The notes: a model not told the origin generated them from the sequence alone. 64,000 bases of DNA from JBFEYJ01 sp041563315 (GCA_041563315.1 JBFFNE010000005.1:1-64000), one strand, 5' to 3'. Counted from the stretch's first letter, positions 53,830 through 63,051 are shown. Program-made: numbers and translations.

Positions 53830-54873
53830 ATGCACTATCGCAAACTCGGCCGTACCGGCCTCCAGGTAAGCCGGCTTTGCCTCGGCACGATGACCTTTGG
53901 AGAGCAGAACACCGAACAGGAAGCTCATGCCCAACTGGACTATGCCGTCGATCAAGGCATCAATTTCATCGATACCGCTGAACTCTATCCGATTCCTCCC
54001 ACCGCCAAGACCTATGGGAAGACCGAGGCGATCATCGGCAAATGGCTGCAACAGCGCGGACGACGCGATGAAATCATCCTGGCCAGCAAGGTATGCGGCC
54101 CGGCAGCGGACTGGCTACCGCACATCCGCGGCGGCCAGACCCGGCTGGACCGGCACAACATCACCAAGGCGATAGACGCCAGCCTCAAACGTCTCAAGAC
54201 CGACTACATCGACCTCTACCAGATGCACTGGCCCGACCGTAAAACCAACTTCTTCGGGCGTCTGGGTTATGTCCACGATCCGGAAGACCACCCGATCCCG
54301 ATCATCGAAACCCTGCAGCTACTCAACGACCTGGTCAAGGAGGGTAAGATTCGCCACTTCGGCATCTCTAACGAAACGCCGTGGGGCGTAATGCGCTACA
54401 TCCAACTGGCAGACTGCATGGCCATGGAGCGTGTGGTCTCGATCCAGAACCCGTATAGCCTCCTCAACCGCACCTTCGAGATCGGACTGGCTGAACCCGC
54501 CCACCGCGAGGATGTAGGCCTGCTCGCCTACTCACCACTTGGCTTCGGTGTGCTCTCCGGCAAGTACCTTGAGGGTAAGGCGGGGAAAAAGGCACGCATC
54601 AGCAAATGGCCCGACTATGATCGCTACAGTAACGAGCAGGCCGTTGCCGCCACACGCGAGTATGTCCAGCTCGCACACAATCACGGCCTGGACCCGGCTC
54701 AGATGGCGCTGGCCTTCGTCAACAGCCGCCCGTTTCTCACCAGCAATATCATCGGCGCCACCACGATGGAGCAACTCAAGGCCAACATCGACAGCGACGA
54801 TATCGAACTCTCACCGGCCGTGATCGATGAGATTGAAGCGATCCATCGCCGCTACCCCAATCCCAGCCCCTAA
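53830..54873 (+). CDS. NADP(H)-dependent aldo/keto reductase, Tas-like
   Basis: A 347-residue TIM-barrel reductase close to E. coli Tas. It starts MHYRKLGRTGLQVSRLCLGT. The catalytic tetrad is visible: Asp and Tyr in FIDTAELYP, Lys in ILASKVCGP and His in LYQMHWPDRK. The C-terminal IIGATTMEQLKANIDS contributes to cofactor binding. Natural substrate is unknown. The RMD1-family gene follows 4 bases later. Confidence 0.92.
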   Translation: MHYRKLGRTGLQVSRLCLGTMTFGEQNTEQEAHAQLDYAVDQGINFIDTAELYPIPPTAKTYGKTEAIIGKWLQQRGRRDEIILASKVCGPAADWLPHIRGGQTRLDRHNITKAIDASLKRLKTDYIDLYQMHWPDRKTNFFGRLGYVHDPEDHPIPIIETLQLLNDLVKEGKIRHFGISNETPWGVMRYIQLADCMAMERVVSIQNPYSLLNRTFEIGLAEPAHREDVGLLAYSPLGFGVLSGKYLEGKAGKKARISKWPDYDRYSNEQAVAATREYVQLAHNHGLDPAQMALAFVNSRPFLTSNIIGATTMEQLKANIDSDDIELSPAVIDEIEAIHRRYPNPSP

Positions 54874-54877
54874 GGTT

Positions 54878-55714
54878 ATGCCTATGGTCAAAGACACCGG
54901 CAGCCGGCAGTTGGTCCAGGACGCTGCTATGAGACAGTGCACCGCCCAGTGCCTGGCCAATGTGTTCGAGTTTGACGAACTCAGAGTCATCCTGGAGCAG
55001 CGTTACCGGATGATGGTCTACCTCGATGTCATCCATATCGAACACGCCAACTGGGAAGCCTTCATCTTCCCTTACGGCGTCTTCGTCGGTTGGGGCATGG
55101 GTTATGACGACGAACAGCACCTGCTGGCTGAGCTTGGCGTTTTTGCCGTTAGCCCGCACAAATCAACATTCATCGACCGCTTCACCTTTGCCGAAAGCGA
55201 AAACAGCACCCGCATCCACAACGACCATATCGAACTGAGCACCAGCGCCACCCGCGACAAACTGGCGGTTTCCCACGGCCTGGCTCAGTCGGTCAAGCTG
55301 ATGGAATTTGAAAACCATGCTCAGCGCACCATTGAGGAAACCGCCTACATCCCCGAAAACATCGCAAAATACGGTCGCGCCAACCTCGGCCGCAAAGCCA
55401 TCGCCAAGCTACGCGGCATCCTCTACCTGGTGCGCAGCGACATCCACCTCCATTTCGACCTGCTCGATACCCCGGAGTTTTTCTGGGAATACCCCGAGCT
55501 ACAAGACATCTACCACAGCATCGCCAACTACCTGGAGATCGAACAGCGCACCCGACTGCTCACCGATAAACTCGACATTATCCAGCAACTGCTCACCATG
55601 CTGGCCGAAGAGCAGAACCACAAGCACTCCTCAACGCTGGAGTGGATCATCATCTGGCTGATTGCCGTGGAAATCGTCGTATTTTTTGTGCACGATATTT
55701 TTAAATTGTTTTAG
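54878..55714 (+). CDS. RMD1/DUF155-family protein
   Basis: About 278 residues, with start at 54878 or six bases later. The family includes yeast Rmd1 and Sif2, whose bacterial members are uncharacterised. Typical segments are YGVFVGWGMGYDDEQHLLAE, IELSTSATRDKLAVSHGLAQ and LDTPEFFWEYPELQDIYHSI. The C-terminus has one membrane span (WIIIWLIAVEIVVFFVHDIF). Tightly spaced behind the aldo/keto reductase, so probably co-transcribed. Confidence 0.85.
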   Translation: MPMVKDTGSRQLVQDAAMRQCTAQCLANVFEFDELRVILEQRYRMMVYLDVIHIEHANWEAFIFPYGVFVGWGMGYDDEQHLLAELGVFAVSPHKSTFIDRFTFAESENSTRIHNDHIELSTSATRDKLAVSHGLAQSVKLMEFENHAQRTIEETAYIPENIAKYGRANLGRKAIAKLRGILYLVRSDIHLHFDLLDTPEFFWEYPELQDIYHSIANYLEIEQRTRLLTDKLDIIQQLLTMLAEEQNHKHSSTLEWIIIWLIAVEIVVFFVHDIFKLF

Positions 55715-55889
55715 CCCGGATTATTCCCGCAGGACGCAGATAAAATAGCACTGACGATCAATCGGACCTGAAGAAATAGAGCACGGCACAGGTTTTCTTT
55801 GCGAGAGAGGCATACACGGTTGCCATCTGAAGACCCGGTTTCCGAAAGTAAAGTTTCATTGCCACTACCATATTGAGAAAGAGAAACCG

Positions 55890-56240
55890 ATGTCCACAGA
55901 CAATTGCATTTTTTGCCAAATCGTCGCAGGCACACTTCCGGCAGAGCGCTACTACGAAGACAATGACATCATCGCCTTTCGTGACGTCCACCCTGTCGCA
56001 CCGACCCATCTGCTGATTATCCCCAAAAGGCATATCGCTACCGCCAACGAATTCAACGAGTCGGACGCAGCGCTGATCGGCAAGCTGTCGATAACCGCCG
56101 CCACTCTGGCGAAAGAATTGCGCGTCGCTGAACACGGCTACCGTCTGGTAATGAACTGCAACCGCGATGCCGGGCAGACGGTATTCCATGTGCATCTACA
56201 CCTGCTGGCAGGGAGGGCATTTAACTGGCCGCCGGGGTGA
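55890..56240 (+). CDS. hinT: Histidine-triad (HIT) nucleotide hydrolase, HinT-like
   Basis: A 116-residue purine nucleoside phosphoramidase of the HIT family. It has CIFCQIVAGTLPAERYYED near the N-terminus and the triad in GQTVFHVHLHLLAGR near residue 105. Length and sequence match HinT. Single gene; role in nucleotide-amidate turnover is from the family. Confidence 0.93.
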   Translation: MSTDNCIFCQIVAGTLPAERYYEDNDIIAFRDVHPVAPTHLLIIPKRHIATANEFNESDAALIGKLSITAATLAKELRVAEHGYRLVMNCNRDAGQTVFHVHLHLLAGRAFNWPPG

Positions 56241-56439
56241 CTGGGGCGTCAGGGGGACAGGGAGGACAGGGGGTGAATAATATCGTTTCCATGCTCTGCA
56301 GGAGAAGGCCGACAGGACGCCCTGGATCTCGAGTCATTTAGCAACCTCCACCCGGATTCTCGTGCGGACTTCAGCCACAAAAGGGAGGCAAACCCAACAA
56401 ATCACCACCAGGATAGCACCAGGCGCCGGCACCAAATTT

Positions 56440-56487
56440 TGAACTTGGACCTTGAACCTTCCCCCCTGAACCTTTAGCCTTGAACCT
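56440..56487. repeat. Short degenerate direct repeats (TTGAACCTT-like)
   Basis: Four to five imperfect copies of a 9-10 base unit reading like CTTGAACCTT in the leader of the GST gene. It may form by slippage. No function is evident. Confidence 0.55.
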
Positions 56488-56507
56488 CACCAAAACAGGG
56501 AGCGATC

Positions 56508-57164
56508 ATGAAACCGGAACTCATCAGCTTCAAACTTTGCCCTTTCGTACAGCGCTCGGTCATCGTGCTGCAAGAGAAGGAGGTCGATTACGACATTACC
56601 TATATCGACCTGAAAAATCCACCCGACTGGTTCAAGGCGATCTCGCCTCTCGGCAAGGTGCCGGTGTTGCGCGTAAACGATGCGGTGGTGTTTGAGTCGG
56701 CAGTAATTATGGAGTACCTGGATGAGGTCAACCCGCCCTCGCTGCACCCAAAAGATCCACTGCGCAAGGCGCACAACCGGGCCTGGATTGAGTTCGCCTC
56801 AACTTTATTCTTTTGCCAGTTCAACATGGTGATGGCACAGGAGCAGGTTGTTTGCGAAAACGCCGAACTGGAACTGCGCGATAAACTGAAGCTGGTTAAT
56901 GAACAGCTGGTCGGCCCCTACTTCAACGGCGAGAGATTTTCCCTGATCGATACCGCCTACGCTCCGCTGCTTATGCGTATTGCCTTTCTCGAGCAATGGT
57001 CACCAATGGGTCTCCTGGAGGGGATGCCGAAAATGCAACAATGGTCCAAGGCTATGCTGGGCCGGCCCGCAGTGCAGTCATCGGTAGTTGAAAACCTTGG
57101 TGAGCTTTACCGCGGCCATATTGCATCGAGTGGCGGGTATGGCGCAAAACGTTTTGGCGGTTAA
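56508..57164 (+). CDS. Glutathione S-transferase family protein
   Basis: A 218-residue protein with an N-terminal thioredoxin-like domain (FKLCPFVQRSVIVLQEKEVD, with a cysteine at the active-site position; SPLGKVPVLRVNDAVVFES for glutathione binding). An all-helical C-terminal domain follows (ERFSLIDTAYAPLLMRIAFL). Closest to omega/beta-like GSTs. Substrate is unknown. The start at 56508 follows a GGGAGCG ribosome binding site. Confidence 0.88.
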   Translation: MKPELISFKLCPFVQRSVIVLQEKEVDYDITYIDLKNPPDWFKAISPLGKVPVLRVNDAVVFESAVIMEYLDEVNPPSLHPKDPLRKAHNRAWIEFASTLFFCQFNMVMAQEQVVCENAELELRDKLKLVNEQLVGPYFNGERFSLIDTAYAPLLMRIAFLEQWSPMGLLEGMPKMQQWSKAMLGRPAVQSSVVENLGELYRGHIASSGGYGAKRFGG

Positions 57165-57268
57165 GTGTAAGCAGAAAGCCAGGCATTCTTATGCCTGGAC
57201 AGTATAGGTAAACATAGCTGGGGAAAACCGACCGCAGCAAGCAGTCAGCCGAGAATTGACCCTGCTAT

Positions 57269-57955
57269 TTAGATCTCCATTCCGCCGAAACGTTTGCTGA
57301 CACGAAGTTTTTGCCATCGCGTACCGGAGTAAAAACCGCCCACCAGAAGCGCAATCATCATGACAACCAGATAAATCCAGGCGTAGCCACGCCCGGCGCT
57401 GGCGGCAGATGCGGCTAATTGTTCTATCTGCTGATGCAAGGAGGCATTCTCGGCCTGCAACTCACTGAGCTGAATCTTCATGCTCTCACGGCTTTCACTC
57501 TCGGTGCTTTCGGTGGCACTTAACTGCTCGATCTGCCTCTTCAACGTGGCATTCTCTGCCGCCAGTGCTTTGATGCGGCTCTCCATGGCCTCTCGTGCAC
57601 TGTTGCTGTCGGCCAATGCCTTGCGTAACTCCGTACTCTGCGCCTCCTGGCGTTCAAGTTCCTTACGAAGCTGTTCCAGGCGCACGCGTGCGGGCTGCTC
57701 GGAACTCACTCCTGACTGGCTTACCCAACCTTCGATACCCTCTGCAGTGCGAATCCTGATGTAATCCCCGGCCCGCTCAAGCACGGTGAGCTCAGCACCA
57801 GTGGTCACCTCAGCGACAGGGGCTCCGGAGCCGGCAGGACTGGCGCGCACATCCAGCCGGACAGCATCATGGACATAAACGACTTCCGCCGCGGCAGCCG
57901 CGGAAAAAATAAGACACAGTCCCAGGAGAAGATTGCTCAATTGTCGTCTACGCAT
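57269..57955 (-). CDS. SH3-domain, coiled-coil membrane protein (TIGR04211 type)
   Basis: About 228 residues. I chose the ATG at 57955 (MRRRQLSNLLLG), giving a normal signal peptide ending near AAAAAEVVYV. An SH3-like domain (VYVHDAVRLDVRASPAGS, YIRIRTAEGIEGWVSQSGV) spans about residues 22-85. A long coiled coil follows (90-190), then a C-terminal membrane span (WIYLVVMMIALLVGGFYSGT) and a short basic tail. This matches the uncharacterised TIGR04211 family. Thus the SH3 and coil parts lie in the periplasm. Confidence 0.85.
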   Translation of the reverse strand: MRRRQLSNLLLGLCLIFSAAAAAEVVYVHDAVRLDVRASPAGSGAPVAEVTTGAELTVLERAGDYIRIRTAEGIEGWVSQSGVSSEQPARVRLEQLRKELERQEAQSTELRKALADSNSAREAMESRIKALAAENATLKRQIEQLSATESTESESRESMKIQLSELQAENASLHQQIEQLAASAASAGRGYAWIYLVVMMIALLVGGFYSGTRWQKLRVSKRFGGMEI

Positions 57956-58029
57956 AGTTCCACACTGGCGGCTGCTGGATATTCTAACCATCGTAGCACC
58001 TCACAGGCGAGGGGGCATCCCTTACTGCA

Positions 58030-58248
58030 TCAACCATGCCTCCCCTGCCTCTCAAGCACCGCGATCTCCTCCGCGCCTGGTCCGAAACACGGGCCATAGA
58101 GGCAATGACCGTCTTCAGTGCGAAGCGGCGCAACGTGGATATCACACGGGACGAGTGCCCCTTCCACATTAAGAAAAATATTCGGATTCCGGTTCAGTAG
58201 TGTGCCGGTGCGGGGGCAGCGATTACGGTAGGCCACCACTTCCTCCAT
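58030..58248 (-). pseudogene. Decaying Rieske-type [2Fe-2S] protein
   Basis: A 72-residue frame resembling the C-terminal two thirds of small Rieske proteins: VVAYRNRCPRTGTLLN, VEGALVPCDIHVAPLR and HCLYGPCFGPGAEEIAVLER. The first cluster motif should read C-P-H but reads C-P-R, a single base change from CAC to CGC, and the usual N-terminal strands are missing. It probably no longer binds a Rieske cluster. A short functional protein cannot be fully excluded. Confidence 0.6.
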
Positions 58249-58342
58249 GGCGCACCCGAAAACAGGCGAGATTCTCCTACACTCCCTGCGAGGAAAACAC
58301 CATTCAGCCTAACGGGAATGGCATCGAGCGCACAGCTTTTTC

Positions 58343-59272
58343 TCACTCGCCAGTCCCCACGAGAGTGAACCACATAGGTAAGGTGATCACACTCAGTGCC
58401 GTACTCAGGGTGACCGCCATGGCGTAGAGGCTGCTATCGAGACGGTAGCGATCGCACAGCACGATCCCCAGCACCATGCTCGGCATGGCCGCCTCCAGTA
58501 CCACGGCGGTACGCAAACCGCCTTCCAAACCAGTAACGCCACTCGCCCCCCACACCACCAAGGGGGCCAGCAGCAACTGGATGAACACCACCGGCAGCAC
58601 CAACGACAAGTGCTGCCCCCAGCCACTCCCCCAGCGCAGACCCAGACCCAGCGAGAACAGCATCAGCGGCACCACACCGGCAGCCAGCATGTCCATCACT
58701 CCGGCAGGCACCGACGGCAGCGGCACCCCGCCCAGATTGAGTGTGACACCCACAATCGCTGCCCACAACGGTGGCACCCGCAATAGGTTGCTCAGCGGGT
58801 GGGCTCGGCTTTCACCGCCACCATAATGCTGTGCCAGCATCACACCGACGCTCAGCAACAACGGGGTGCAAGCAAACAGATCGTATTGAATGGCCACGGC
58901 ACGAGCCCACGGACCGAGCGCCGCCTCCAGTACCGGCAAGCCCATGTAAGTGGCATTGGGGAAGGCCGCGGCCAGCAACAGAGCCCCCAGTGCCGCACTG
59001 GCCGGACGCCTGCGCCGGAACCACAACCAGGCGCTTGCCATGCCCACACCAATGCCCACCATGGCCAGCAGAGCGACACGTAGCGCGTCGAGCGACAAGG
59101 AGGCACGCCACAGCACCACCAGGACCAGCGCCGGCAGCAGCAGCACATAGACCAGCGTAGTTAAGCTAGTGCGCAGGGTATCGGCATCAAGTCCCTGCGG
59201 ACTCAAGAGACGCCACAGCACTCCGCACAGAATTAGAATGGCCGTCTGGCCGATAACCTCATACATAGGCAA
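58343..59272 (-). CDS. AEC-family (auxin efflux carrier-type) transporter
   Basis: A 309-residue inner-membrane carrier with about ten hydrophobic segments in two five-span halves. Typical parts are LLPALVLVVLWRASLSLDAL, AAFPNATYMGLPVLEAALGP and AVVLEAAMPSMVLGIVLCDR. In bacteria this family transports dicarboxylates and similar anions. The substrate here is unknown. The yjbQ-like gene lies just upstream on the same strand. Confidence 0.88.
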   Translation of the reverse strand: MPMYEVIGQTAILILCGVLWRLLSPQGLDADTLRTSLTTLVYVLLLPALVLVVLWRASLSLDALRVALLAMVGIGVGMASAWLWFRRRRPASAALGALLLAAAFPNATYMGLPVLEAALGPWARAVAIQYDLFACTPLLLSVGVMLAQHYGGGESRAHPLSNLLRVPPLWAAIVGVTLNLGGVPLPSVPAGVMDMLAAGVVPLMLFSLGLGLRWGSGWGQHLSLVLPVVFIQLLLAPLVVWGASGVTGLEGGLRTAVVLEAAMPSMVLGIVLCDRYRLDSSLYAMAVTLSTALSVITLPMWFTLVGTGE

Positions 59273-59292
59273 CTCTCACCGTATCAGAACGT

Positions 59293-59733
59293 TCAACTGC
59301 CAACATGAACAATCACCTGCCGAGTGTGACGCATCGTCCGGTGCTCCCACAGATAGATCCCCTGCCAGGTTCCAAGCGCGAGTCGTCCGTCCAGCACCGG
59401 AATGGCGAGTGAGGTGGCCGTCAGTACACTTTTGATATGTGAAGGCATATCGTCGGGACCTTCCTGGGTATGGGTAAACAGTGGATCACACTCTGCCACC
59501 AGTCGATTGAGCCAGTTTTCCAGGTCAGTCCTCGCTGAAGGGTCGGCATTCTCCTGAATAATCAGACTCGCCGATGTGTGCTGCACAAAGACGGTACACA
59601 GTCCCTCCCCGATGGCCGCCTGGCGAACAATCGATTCGACGTCACGGGTAATGTCATGCAGCCCCTGCCGGGCTGTGGAAACCTCTAACACCCTAACCAC
59701 CAGCCCTCTCCAGCAATGGAAAATATCGTTCAA
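59293..59733 (-). CDS. YjbQ/UPF0047-family protein
   Basis: A 146-residue protein of the YjbQ family, some members of which have weak thiamine-phosphate synthase activity. It shows GLCTVFVQHTSASLIIQENA, HTQEGPDDMPSHIKSVLT and LALGTWQGIYLWEHR, the conserved histidine and glutamate blocks. The start may lie a few codons inside (after the first 10 residues). It is 20 bases upstream of the AEC carrier gene. Confidence 0.9.
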   Translation of the reverse strand: MNDIFHCWRGLVVRVLEVSTARQGLHDITRDVESIVRQAAIGEGLCTVFVQHTSASLIIQENADPSARTDLENWLNRLVAECDPLFTHTQEGPDDMPSHIKSVLTATSLAIPVLDGRLALGTWQGIYLWEHRTMRHTRQVIVHVGS

Positions 59734-60012
59734 TCAGACCTGACCTATGCTATCACCTTTATTTCCAATAATTGGTGCAGAAGTAAGAACGGAAGCATAA
59801 GGGCTCAACCATTATTTCGATAAATAGTGCTTTTTTTGCCCCAGCAGAAGTCCCAGCTGTTCGATTCCTGCAAAAAGTGCAAGCAAATTGTGTAAAAAAG
59901 CCATTTACCACCTTCTAATCACTTGTATTTTTGCTACATGCAATAGAAAATCTGCGGCGTTGCTTGCCGTTTTTCGTTTGCATTGCTGATTTTTCATTTG
60001 AGGAGAGAACTG

Positions 60013-60441
60013 ATGGTTGCCAAGAAAAAAGCCGCCGTAAAAAAAGCTGTTGCCAAGAAAGCCCCTGCCAAGAAATCTGTAGCCAAAAAAGCGGCTCCAG
60101 CTGCAGCCCCGAAAAAACTCAAAACCGTCAAGGAGGCGATGACCAAAACCGCCATGATGACCACTATCGCCGAGCAGACCGGTCTGGCCAAGAAAGATGT
60201 CACCGCCGTGATCGACTCCCTGAGCGACATCATCGAAGCACACATCAAGAAAGGCGGTGCCGGTGCCTGCACAGTGCCTGGCCTAATGAAGATAAAAACC
60301 ATCCGCAAGCCAGCCCAGAAAGCACGCAAAAACGTCCCCAACCCCTTCAAGCCGGGTGAGACGATGGACGTCGCAGCCAAACCTGCCCGTACCGTGGTCA
60401 AGGTACTGCCGCTGAAAAAACTGAAAGATATGGCCGGCTGA
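60013..60441 (+). CDS. HU-family DNA-binding protein with lysine/alanine-rich N-terminal tail
   Basis: A 142-residue protein. The ATG at 60013 follows an AGGAGAG ribosome binding site. Residues 1-38 are a histone-H1-like tail of KKA/KKS repeats (KKAAVKKAVAKKAPAKKSVA). Residues 42-142 form an HU/IHF domain: MTKTAMMTTIAEQTGLAKKD, then the beta-arm region KNVPNPFKPGETMDVAAKPA. Such hybrids occur in some proteobacteria and probably bind DNA as dimers with extra nonspecific contacts from the tail. It is monocistronic and ends at a strong terminator. Confidence 0.9.
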   Translation: MVAKKKAAVKKAVAKKAPAKKSVAKKAAPAAAPKKLKTVKEAMTKTAMMTTIAEQTGLAKKDVTAVIDSLSDIIEAHIKKGGAGACTVPGLMKIKTIRKPAQKARKNVPNPFKPGETMDVAAKPARTVVKVLPLKKLKDMAG

Positions 60442-60467
60442 CTCCGACCAATAGCGCGAATGAACAA

Positions 60468-60488
60468 GGGGGCCGCGGCCCCCTTTTT
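60468..60488 (+). terminator. Rho-independent terminator of the HU-like gene
   Basis: Stem GGGGGCC/GGCCCCC with a 2-base loop followed by five T residues, 26 bases after the stop codon. Confidence 0.88.
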
Positions 60489-60699
60489 CATGGCCGGCTG
60501 CCAGAAAAGCTTGATCTAGCAACAAAACACACCGACAGCACGTCAACAAGAACCAATAAAATTCCTTTATAAGCGCTTTCTTTCATTGAAACGGCTAATG
60601 GAAGGCGAAAAATCTTTAGCTCCGCTATCGTTGCAAATGTTCCTGTCATGATTTATTCATAAAAGCTCAGGTACTCGAAAAAACGACGGAGGAGTTCCG

Positions 60700-61293
60700 A
60701 TGTCTGAAAACTACAGCTCATTGCCCTACAGCAACCTTACCAGCGGAACCACCTATCAGCGGCCGCCTCAGCGCCTGCCTGAGCGTGTCAATGCAGATAA
60801 TCCGGCTACCGACGTCATGACTGACTTTACCAAGGTATCGGCTATCACCATGGGCCCCTGCGCTACCCTGGAGGCGGCGGAGCAACGCATGATCGCCAGC
60901 GGCGTTCGTCTTCTGCTGGTAACCGATCAATCCAACGCCATACTCGGCATCATCACTGCCACAGATCTCCAGGGCGATCGTCCGGTCAAATACCTCCAAG
61001 AGGTCGGCGGCAAGCGCGAGGATATCTTCCTGCGCGATATCATGACCCCGACCGATAAACTGGAGGTGCTCTACATGGTTGATGTGGAGAATGCCAAGGT
61101 CGGAGACATTGTCGAAACAATGAAGCGCGTCGGCCGGCAACACGCACTCGTTGTCGACCTTAACGAGGACAAAAAACAGGTTGTACGCGGTATATTCTCA
61201 ACCAAGCAGATCAGCAAACAGCTTGGGGTCACAATCGATCCGACTGAGGTCGCCAAGACCTTTGCCGAACTTGAGGCTGCCCTCACGGCATAG
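60700..61293 (+). CDS. CBS-domain protein
   Basis: A 197-residue cytoplasmic protein with a CBS pair. The first domain spans about residues 30-95 (VMTDFTKVSAITMGPCATLE, LLLVTDQSNAILGIITATDL). The second spans about 105-180 (IMTPTDKLEVLYMVDVENAK, HALVVDLNEDKKQVVRGIFS). CBS pairs bind adenine nucleotides and regulate partner proteins; no partner is linked here. A strong GGAGGAG ribosome binding site suggests high expression. Confidence 0.88.
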   Translation: MSENYSSLPYSNLTSGTTYQRPPQRLPERVNADNPATDVMTDFTKVSAITMGPCATLEAAEQRMIASGVRLLLVTDQSNAILGIITATDLQGDRPVKYLQEVGGKREDIFLRDIMTPTDKLEVLYMVDVENAKVGDIVETMKRVGRQHALVVDLNEDKKQVVRGIFSTKQISKQLGVTIDPTEVAKTFAELEAALTA

Positions 61294-61310
61294 TCGCAAG
61301 AGCCGCCCAT

Positions 61311-61344
61311 AAAAAAACCGGTATCATTCGATACCGGTTTTTTT
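61311..61344. terminator. Bidirectional rho-independent terminator
   Basis: Perfect 9-bp stem ACCGGTATC/GATACCGGT with a 4-base loop, an A-run on the left and seven T residues on the right. It can end the CBS gene and the convergent yfaZ-like gene. Confidence 0.92.
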
Positions 61345-61423
61345 GTGTCACGGATATCACCGCATGCCCTGAACCTGGCGATACTAACGATTAAGTCCTA
61401 TCGCCAAATCCGCAACGGGGATA

Positions 61424-61996
61424 TTAAAATAGCAGCTTGAAACCGATGTGGGCATCATCATCCAACTCCACATTGTTAAGCCCATTCTCCAGGTCCGCCG
61501 CGATATTACGGTAGCCGACATAGACAAAGGCTTGCGGCAGGAGCTGGTAATCTACTCGTACACCCGCCTCGCGGAAATTCTTGGCATCCATCAAAGAAGT
61601 GATAGTGGGGGCATAGTAAAGATGGGCGCCAACACCAACACGATGAACCGGTGAGAAGCGCATCACACCACCAAACCCCAGCGCCGCCAGATCCTGATTG
61701 TCGCTACTGGTATAATAGATACGGCCACCGAGACTGATCAAAAAGGTTCCGGACTGGCTCCAGTTCTCTCCTGAGACATGCAGGCCGGCGTGATACAGCG
61801 TTCCATCCAGTTTCTTCTTGTCCTCGCTGTACAGCAAGCCAAGCTCCGTGCTCAGGCCACCTTTACTGCGCTCTTTCATCTCCATCGTATAGATGGCGCG
61901 GATCGCCTCGTCACGCAGATTGATATCGAGACTATCGGCGGTCGCCGCTGTGGAAACACTCCCCAGCAGAAAAAGCCCCATAGCACGCAATTTCAT
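61424..61996 (-). CDS. YfaZ-family outer-membrane protein
   Basis: A 190-residue predicted small beta-barrel. A signal peptide ends near TAATADSLD. Alternating strands include HRVGVGAHLYYAPTITSLM and QAFVYVGYRNIAADLEN, and the last residue is phenylalanine (IGFKLLF), as in outer-membrane proteins. It matches the YfaZ family of unknown function. Confidence 0.85.
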   Translation of the reverse strand: MKLRAMGLFLLGSVSTAATADSLDINLRDEAIRAIYTMEMKERSKGGLSTELGLLYSEDKKKLDGTLYHAGLHVSGENWSQSGTFLISLGGRIYYTSSDNQDLAALGFGGVMRFSPVHRVGVGAHLYYAPTITSLMDAKNFREAGVRVDYQLLPQAFVYVGYRNIAADLENGLNNVELDDDAHIGFKLLF

Positions 61997-62340
61997 AATA
62001 CACCCTCTTTATTTCGCATTTACGTAATCCAGCACTACTGCAATAATCGGCCAATGATAGCCGGAACACAGCCTGGAATATACCCATGCGGTCACTTGTA
62101 GCAACAACAGAACTCCGCACTACTCGCAGATTCGCGCCAATAAGCGTGATAGCCATCACATTCAATGGTAAAGGGTTCAACGGCCCGGCCTTTCTGGGAT
62201 GATCAGGCGGGTACAGCGCACTGAGCGTCGCGGCAGCGCGAACCAAATAAAGCCCGGTCTTGTATCCTCAGGTCTCTCACTATATAACATGCTACAAAAG
62301 AAGGGATTTATCACCAATCCACATAACTGGAGGGAATACA
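61997..62340. other. Intergenic region between divergent yfaZ-like and DUF3365 genes
   Basis: About 340 bases that should hold both promoters. A ribosome binding site (GGAGGG) lies just before the DUF3365 start. No gene or RNA was recognised. Confidence 0.5.
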
Positions 62341-62925
62341 ATGAAGAAAATGCTAACCATCGCACTGCTGTGTACAACACCCGCGTCCATGGTCATGGCC
62401 GAACAGGATGACATGCAGAAGCGTGCGGCCGAAAGCAAAGCCGTTGTCAAAGCGTTCATGGGTGAGCTCAAGGGTGAACTGGGCAAAGCGATGAAGGCCG
62501 GCGGCCCAATCCAGGCGATCAAAGTGTGCAACAAGGTTGCCCCCTCAATCGCCCAGGCCCAGTCCGAAAAAACCGGTTGGGAGGTGGGACGCACCAGCCT
62601 CAAGCTGCGCAACCCCAACAACGCCCCGGATGAGTGGGAAACCATGGTGCTGAAAAAATTCGAGGAGCGCGCCGCCGCAGGTGAAAGTCCTGCAAACATG
62701 GTCCACTTCGAAGTGGTTGAGCAGAACGATACCAAAGCTTTCCGCTTCATGAAGGCAATCGGCATGCCACCACTGGAAAAGGCCCCCTGCCTTAAGTGTC
62801 ATGGCGAGAACATTGATGCCAACCTTGTCGCCAAACTCGATGAGCTCTATCCCAATGACCAGGCGCGCGGCTACAAGCCGGGTATGATCCGCGGCGCATT
62901 CACCATCACCCAACCGATGGAATAG
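62341..62925 (+). CDS. Secreted DUF3365 (Tll0287-like) haem protein
   Basis: A 194-residue periplasmic protein. I chose the ATG at 62341 (MKKMLTIALLCTTPASMVMA), which gives a clean signal peptide and follows GGAGGG; the longer upstream frame is unlikely. It contains one c-type haem motif, CLKCH, near residue 150, and the conserved KVCNKVAPSIAQAQS and VGRTSLKLRNPNNAPDEWE. The DUF3365/Tll0287 family is linked to redox or gas sensing, but its function here is unknown. Confidence 0.88.
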   Translation: MKKMLTIALLCTTPASMVMAEQDDMQKRAAESKAVVKAFMGELKGELGKAMKAGGPIQAIKVCNKVAPSIAQAQSEKTGWEVGRTSLKLRNPNNAPDEWETMVLKKFEERAAAGESPANMVHFEVVEQNDTKAFRFMKAIGMPPLEKAPCLKCHGENIDANLVAKLDELYPNDQARGYKPGMIRGAFTITQPME

Positions 62926-62945
62926 ATGGCACAGTTAGAGCCGAA

Positions 62946-62972
62946 GGGGGCCTACGTAGGCCCCCTTTTTTT
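62946..62972 (+). terminator. Rho-independent terminator of the DUF3365 gene
   Basis: Perfect stem GGGGGCC/GGCCCCC with loop TACGTA followed by seven T residues, 20 bases after the stop codon. Confidence 0.92.
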
Positions 62973-63051
62973 GCTCACTACCTGCCTTTCCGCAGCAGCG
63001 ATCATCGGGTAGAGTTGGAACCCAACTACCCTATTATTACAAGGAGCGCGC

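Noticed and set aside
59845..59885. TTCGATTCC-like string resembling a tRNA T-loop
   Set aside because: No acceptor, D or anticodon stems could be drawn around it.
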